From Sphingomonas echinoides (GTDB lineage: Bacteria > Pseudomonadota > Alphaproteobacteria > Sphingomonadales > Sphingomonadaceae), in NCBI RefSeq assembly GCF_029623395.1, contig NZ_JAPYKK010000009.1:1-64000 (forward strand): a stretch of DNA of 64,000 nt, in the 5' to 3' direction. A program made the translations under genes and the position numbers. Positions 61,901-64,000 of the stretch are shown in pieces; the first letter of the stretch is position 1; each line of letters opens with the position of its first letter. The notes below the pieces were generated by a model. That model searched no databases. It had not been told where the DNA came from and saw only the letters and a program-made list of their open reading frames with translations.

Positions 61901-64000
61901 TCCGATCGTCTCGGGTGGGGTCGGCTCGACCTACGTCGGGGTCAGCATCACGACGATGGGCGGGGTCACGGGACTGGCCACGTCCGCGAAAGTGAGCGGC
62001 ACCAATCTCGCGCTGGCCGCAAGCAACATCTACATCGGCGACACGCAGGTTTCGATCGGGAACACCGACACGATCACCGGGGTCAATTATCCGATCTATG
62101 TCGCGAGCACGGGGACGGTCGGGACGCTGTCGAACAGCGGTACGCTGATTGGTCTCGCAGACGGCCTCAACACCAACGGCAGCGTCGATACGCTTCTCAA
62201 CAGCGGGCTGATCTCCGGTGCGCAAAAGGGCCTGGGCAGCCAGTCCACGATCGGCACGCTGATCAACGCGGCCGGGGGAACGATCCTTGGCGGCACTGCC
62301 GCGGGGTTACAGATCGACCGCATCCTGGGTGCGCTGACGAACTCGGGCTACATCTCTTCCGGGTCGGCGGGTTTCGCCGTTTATGGGTCGGTGGGAACGC
62401 TGACCAATGGTGGCACCATCAACGGTGGCCCCCAGGGAATCTATCTCTCAGGAGTCCTGGAGACGATTGACAACAGTGGCTCGATAACCTCCGGGCAGAC
62501 CGCGATCAACATATCCGGTTCGGTGTTTTCGCTGACCAATAGTGGGTACATCGGCAACGCCACCACGGCTATCAACGTGTCGGGCGTTCTCAGTACGCTC
62601 GCGAACGGGGCGGGGGGGACGATCCGCGGGAATACGGCCCTCTATGTGAACGGGAATTTTGCCGAGCTCGGCAACAGCGGCGTCATCTTTGGCGCGATCC
62701 GCAACGATAGTGCCAACGACTTGACGATCAGCGGCGGGTTTGGGGGAGCGGTTGGCACGCTCACCGGGCAATCGGGCAAGGGGACGATCACCAACACGCT
62801 CAGCAATCTCGTCTTCGCGTCCGGCGATTTGCTGCTCGACGACAATATCGTCGCCACGGGTCGCACCGTCAGTAACACCGGTGCAAACCTTCAGCTCGCA
62901 TCGATCATCAATCTCACCGGTGCGTACAGCCAGACCGGCGGCACGCTCTCGATCGATCCGACGCGCGCCGGGTTGATCGCCAGCGGCGCGATAGTGCTGA
63001 GCGGCGGTACGGTGCGGTCGGACTTGTCGAGCACGGGAAACTATCTGCAGGGCAGCTACACCTTGCTCAGCGGATCGAGCCTGAATCTCAGCGGTGCGAC
63101 CGTCGAGATCAACGATATTAGTGGGTTGGACAAGACGTCCGACACGGTCGGGAACAAGCTGCTGCTGTCGATCGCCAACGACTATGTCGGCGGGACGCTC
63201 GCGACGCTGACGAACAGCGCGGAGATCACTTCAGCGAACACCGGTCTGTACGTTGCCACCTCCGGCAGCATCGGGACGATGACCAACACCGGAACGCTCA
63301 GCGGCGCGCGTTTCGGAATCAACAATCTTGGCCAGATCGCGACCTTGGCGAATAGCGGGTTGATCACCAACCGCGAATTCACCGCATTGTGGAATCAGGT
63401 CAGCATCGGCCAATTGGTCAACAGCGGTACGATCAGCAACAACAGCTGGGCGATCCTCAACAGCGGGACGATCGGCACGATCATCAATACCGGGCTGATC
63501 GCCGGGGCGAGTACGGCGATCCAGAACAACGCTGTCATCACGCTGATCGACAACCGCGGCACGATGTCGGGCGGAAGCAACGTGATCTCGGGCACCTTCG
63601 GCACGGTCGCAAACAGCGGGGTCATCCGCGGGAACATCAACAGAAGCGGCGGGATGATCGGCACGATCATCGGCGGGAGCGCCGGCACCGTCGGAACGTT
63701 CACAGGGGCTACGGGATCGCTGCAGGGCACGATCGGCGCGAGCGGCAATATGACCTTCGCGTCCGGGGCGTTGCTGCTCAACGACGGGATCATCGCTGCG
63801 GGGATCGCAGCAAGCAATCTGACGGTAAGCAATATCGGAGCGGATATCGCGCTGTCGACGATCGTCACGATCGGGGCCAATTACCGTCAGACTGCGGGCC
63901 TGTTGCAACTCGGAAGCGCTGGCAGGCTAGTCGTCAGCGAGGCCGCCGTGCTGTCGGGTGGAACGGTCGCGGCCGACGTGAGCGGATTGTCCCTGACCGG
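58914..64000 (+). CDS. Giant secreted beta-helix repeat protein, probable autotransporter adhesin (3' end outside the window)
   Basis: The frame stays open from here to the window edge, so at least 1695 residues are encoded. An extended signal peptide (basic TKRTRR, then ISLLAIGAGLAM, cleavage near SWA-DTT) starts it. After this the protein is built almost wholly of short repeats of the NSGTIGTLTNSG type, as in beta-helix passenger domains of type V secretion. Five larger blocks recur, each with an LLLND-like motif (about 59648, 60699, 61638, 62829 and 63768). A C-terminal barrel is expected beyond the window. AAGGGGAAG suits GTG 58914; ATG 58920 is the alternative. Frames on the other strand here are shadows. 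Confidence 0.88.
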   Translation, partial: MVMNGEAPDQTKRTRRLHAGISLLAIGAGLAMPQTSWADTTISGTTVGAQVLNGNVGLFEIEPTGTVVADTSAAVFNSGTVDTFTNNGVIDNTGLSFNAVQNTGSIGLFLNTGRITSLGSGLVLTRATSSSPTPAIINAIINSGLISGASSGAILNYGSTIGTLTNRGTIKGLFAIINDVDGTYAGSLGTIENSGLIAGDIANNGNALTISGGTGPTIGTLSGFVTGATGTITSAADIVFNSGNILLNDSISASGYTVTNSGAALTLTTAIGVAGRYNQTAGKLVLGAAGTLSVTGGATLSGGTLSAPLFATENYFAGTLATLVQATEASSYTGVSISTGFGSIFGVRGSTVGNNLLLLAAGDYIGGTLASLNNSGTIDSPVAAIVIGATGSVGALSNTGTLSGATRGISVQNGGQIGTVTNSGWIAAGTLGTSAAGGIANSGTIGTILNDGTILSSRSSGIGNNIGSASIGRIVNTGLLSGNTGGIYNEGTIGELTNSGRILGTQFGIWHAGGRIGTIDNSGTIAGPVALVISPASAVHTIYNSGVLSGDILNGSASVLTISGGTSGTVGTLTGQSGRGTITNQRSNLVFAAGDLLLNDDIVATGRTVSNTGANLQLSSIINLTGAFSQISGTLSIDPTHAGLIASGAMVLSGGTVRSDLSSTGNYLQGSYTLLSGSSLNLSGATVEINDVAGLGKTSGTVGNTFLLEITNDYVGGTLSALTNTAAITAADTGLHVGIGGSIGTVTNSGTLGGAEFGVSNRGQIGTLFNVGVVTNAGLTALWNQGSIGHLLNSGEISNNSWAILNSGTISTIINEGIISGLANAIQNNGVVTLLHNRGTMSGGSNAIAGTFGTVGNSGIIRGNINGDGGLIGTIIGGTEGTVGTFTGLTGSTQGTIGASGNLTFAAGALLLNDTIIASGIAASNLTVSNIGADIALSTIVTIGANYHQTAGVLRLGSDGRLVVTEAAVLSGGTIAADAGGLSPTGTYRPGDVVGSPIVSGGVGSTYVGVSITTMGGVTGLATSAKVSGTNLALAASNIYIGDTQVSIGNTDTITGVNYPIYVASTGTVGTLSNSGTLIGLADGLNTNGSVDTLLNSGLISGAQKGLGSQSTIGTLINAAGGTILGGTAAGLQIDRILGALTNSGYISSGSAGFAVYGSVGTLTNGGTINGGPQGIYLSGVLETIDNSGSITSGQTAINISGSVFSLTNSGYIGNATTAINVSGVLSTLANGAGGTIRGNTALYVNGNFAELGNSGVIFGAIRNDSANDLTISGGFGGAVGTLTGQSGKGTITNTLSNLVFASGDLLLDDNIVATGRTVSNTGANLQLASIINLTGAYSQTGGTLSIDPTRAGLIASGAIVLSGGTVRSDLSSTGNYLQGSYTLLSGSSLNLSGATVEINDISGLDKTSDTVGNKLLLSIANDYVGGTLATLTNSAEITSANTGLYVATSGSIGTMTNTGTLSGARFGINNLGQIATLANSGLITNREFTALWNQVSIGQLVNSGTISNNSWAILNSGTIGTIINTGLIAGASTAIQNNAVITLIDNRGTMSGGSNVISGTFGTVANSGVIRGNINRSGGMIGTIIGGSAGTVGTFTGATGSLQGTIGASGNMTFASGALLLNDGIIAAGIAASNLTVSNIGADIALSTIVTIGANYRQTAGLLQLGSAGRLVVSEAAVLSGGTVAADVSGLSLT
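60593..64000 (+). repeat. 2130-bp in-frame internal duplication within the adhesin gene
   Basis: Sequence from about 60593 to 61870 reappears from 62723 to the window end at a constant 2130-bp offset (710 codons). Examples are GGCAGCTACA at 60921 and 63051, GGAATCAGG at 61261 and 63391, and CGGATATCGC at 61711 and 63841. No net indel occurs across at least 1.27 kb, but substitutions are spread throughout. The region 61871-62722 is seen once only; its second copy, if present, lies beyond the window. Confidence 0.93.

Noticed and set aside
59376..63908. Several 100-320-codon minus-strand frames, plus one plus-strand frame (61316-62470), inside the adhesin gene
   Set aside because: They recur at the adhesin repeat period and are explained by its low-complexity codons. 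The forward frame from 58914 is continuous and has a signal peptide.

Overview
The window is a GC-rich, densely packed chromosomal segment. It most resembles Sphingomonas or a close relative (Alphaproteobacteria, Sphingomonadales). The evidence is the TonB-receptor and tryptophan-halogenase carbohydrate loci, an aerobic cobalamin pathway, a FixL/FixJ pair with a FixK/FNR regulator, and interspersed palindromic repeats of a type seen in sphingomonads. No tRNA, rRNA, IS element, CRISPR array or prophage was seen. The genus assignment is inference.

Layout. (1) 1-660: at least four copies of a palindromic repeat at an exact 163-bp period. (2) 669-10119: hemicellulose side-chain and oligosaccharide genes: a secreted esterase, GH8 exo-oligoxylanase, SGNH acetylesterase, aldose 1-epimerase, GH51 arabinofuranosidase and GH27 alpha-galactosidase. 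(3) 10154-20957: a respiration and oxygen-sensing block. It holds cydDC divergent from cydABX, a 36-codon membrane protein behind a perfect FNR-type palindrome, ompW, an FNR-like regulator with four candidate cluster cysteines, a BLUF blue-light protein, and heme-type FixL with FixJ. Motifs upstream of cyd, the FNR-like gene and fixL suggest one circuit. (4) 21280-36903: a starch/maltodextrin locus: TonB receptor, two tryptophan-halogenase-like flavoproteins, secreted alpha-amylase, GH13 glucosidase, GH31 enzyme, LacI regulator, a putative 2OG-Fe(II) oxygenase and an MFS sugar transporter. (5) 37025-41094: methionine salvage genes mtnE-B-D-C-A, each overlapping the next by 4 nt. (6) 41103-56401: an aerobic cobalamin operon on the minus strand (cobW-N-G-H-I-J, L-E-M-B-F, bluB, a DUF1636-like protein and a NiCoT transporter). 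It is headed by a sigma70-type promoter and a cobalamin riboswitch. cobK sits inside it in the opposite orientation. (7) 56406-58736: hldE and a secreted alpha/beta hydrolase. (8) 58914-64000: the first 5.1 kb of a giant secreted repeat protein, probably an autotransporter adhesin. It runs off the window and contains a 2130-bp in-frame internal duplication.

Most operons are translationally coupled, with ATGA, GTGA or TGATG overlaps, and this decided many start codons. The points most worth following are the oxygen/light regulatory cluster with its small membrane protein, the inverted cobK, the structured non-coding stretch at 21111-21260, the halogenase-bearing starch operon and the giant adhesin.
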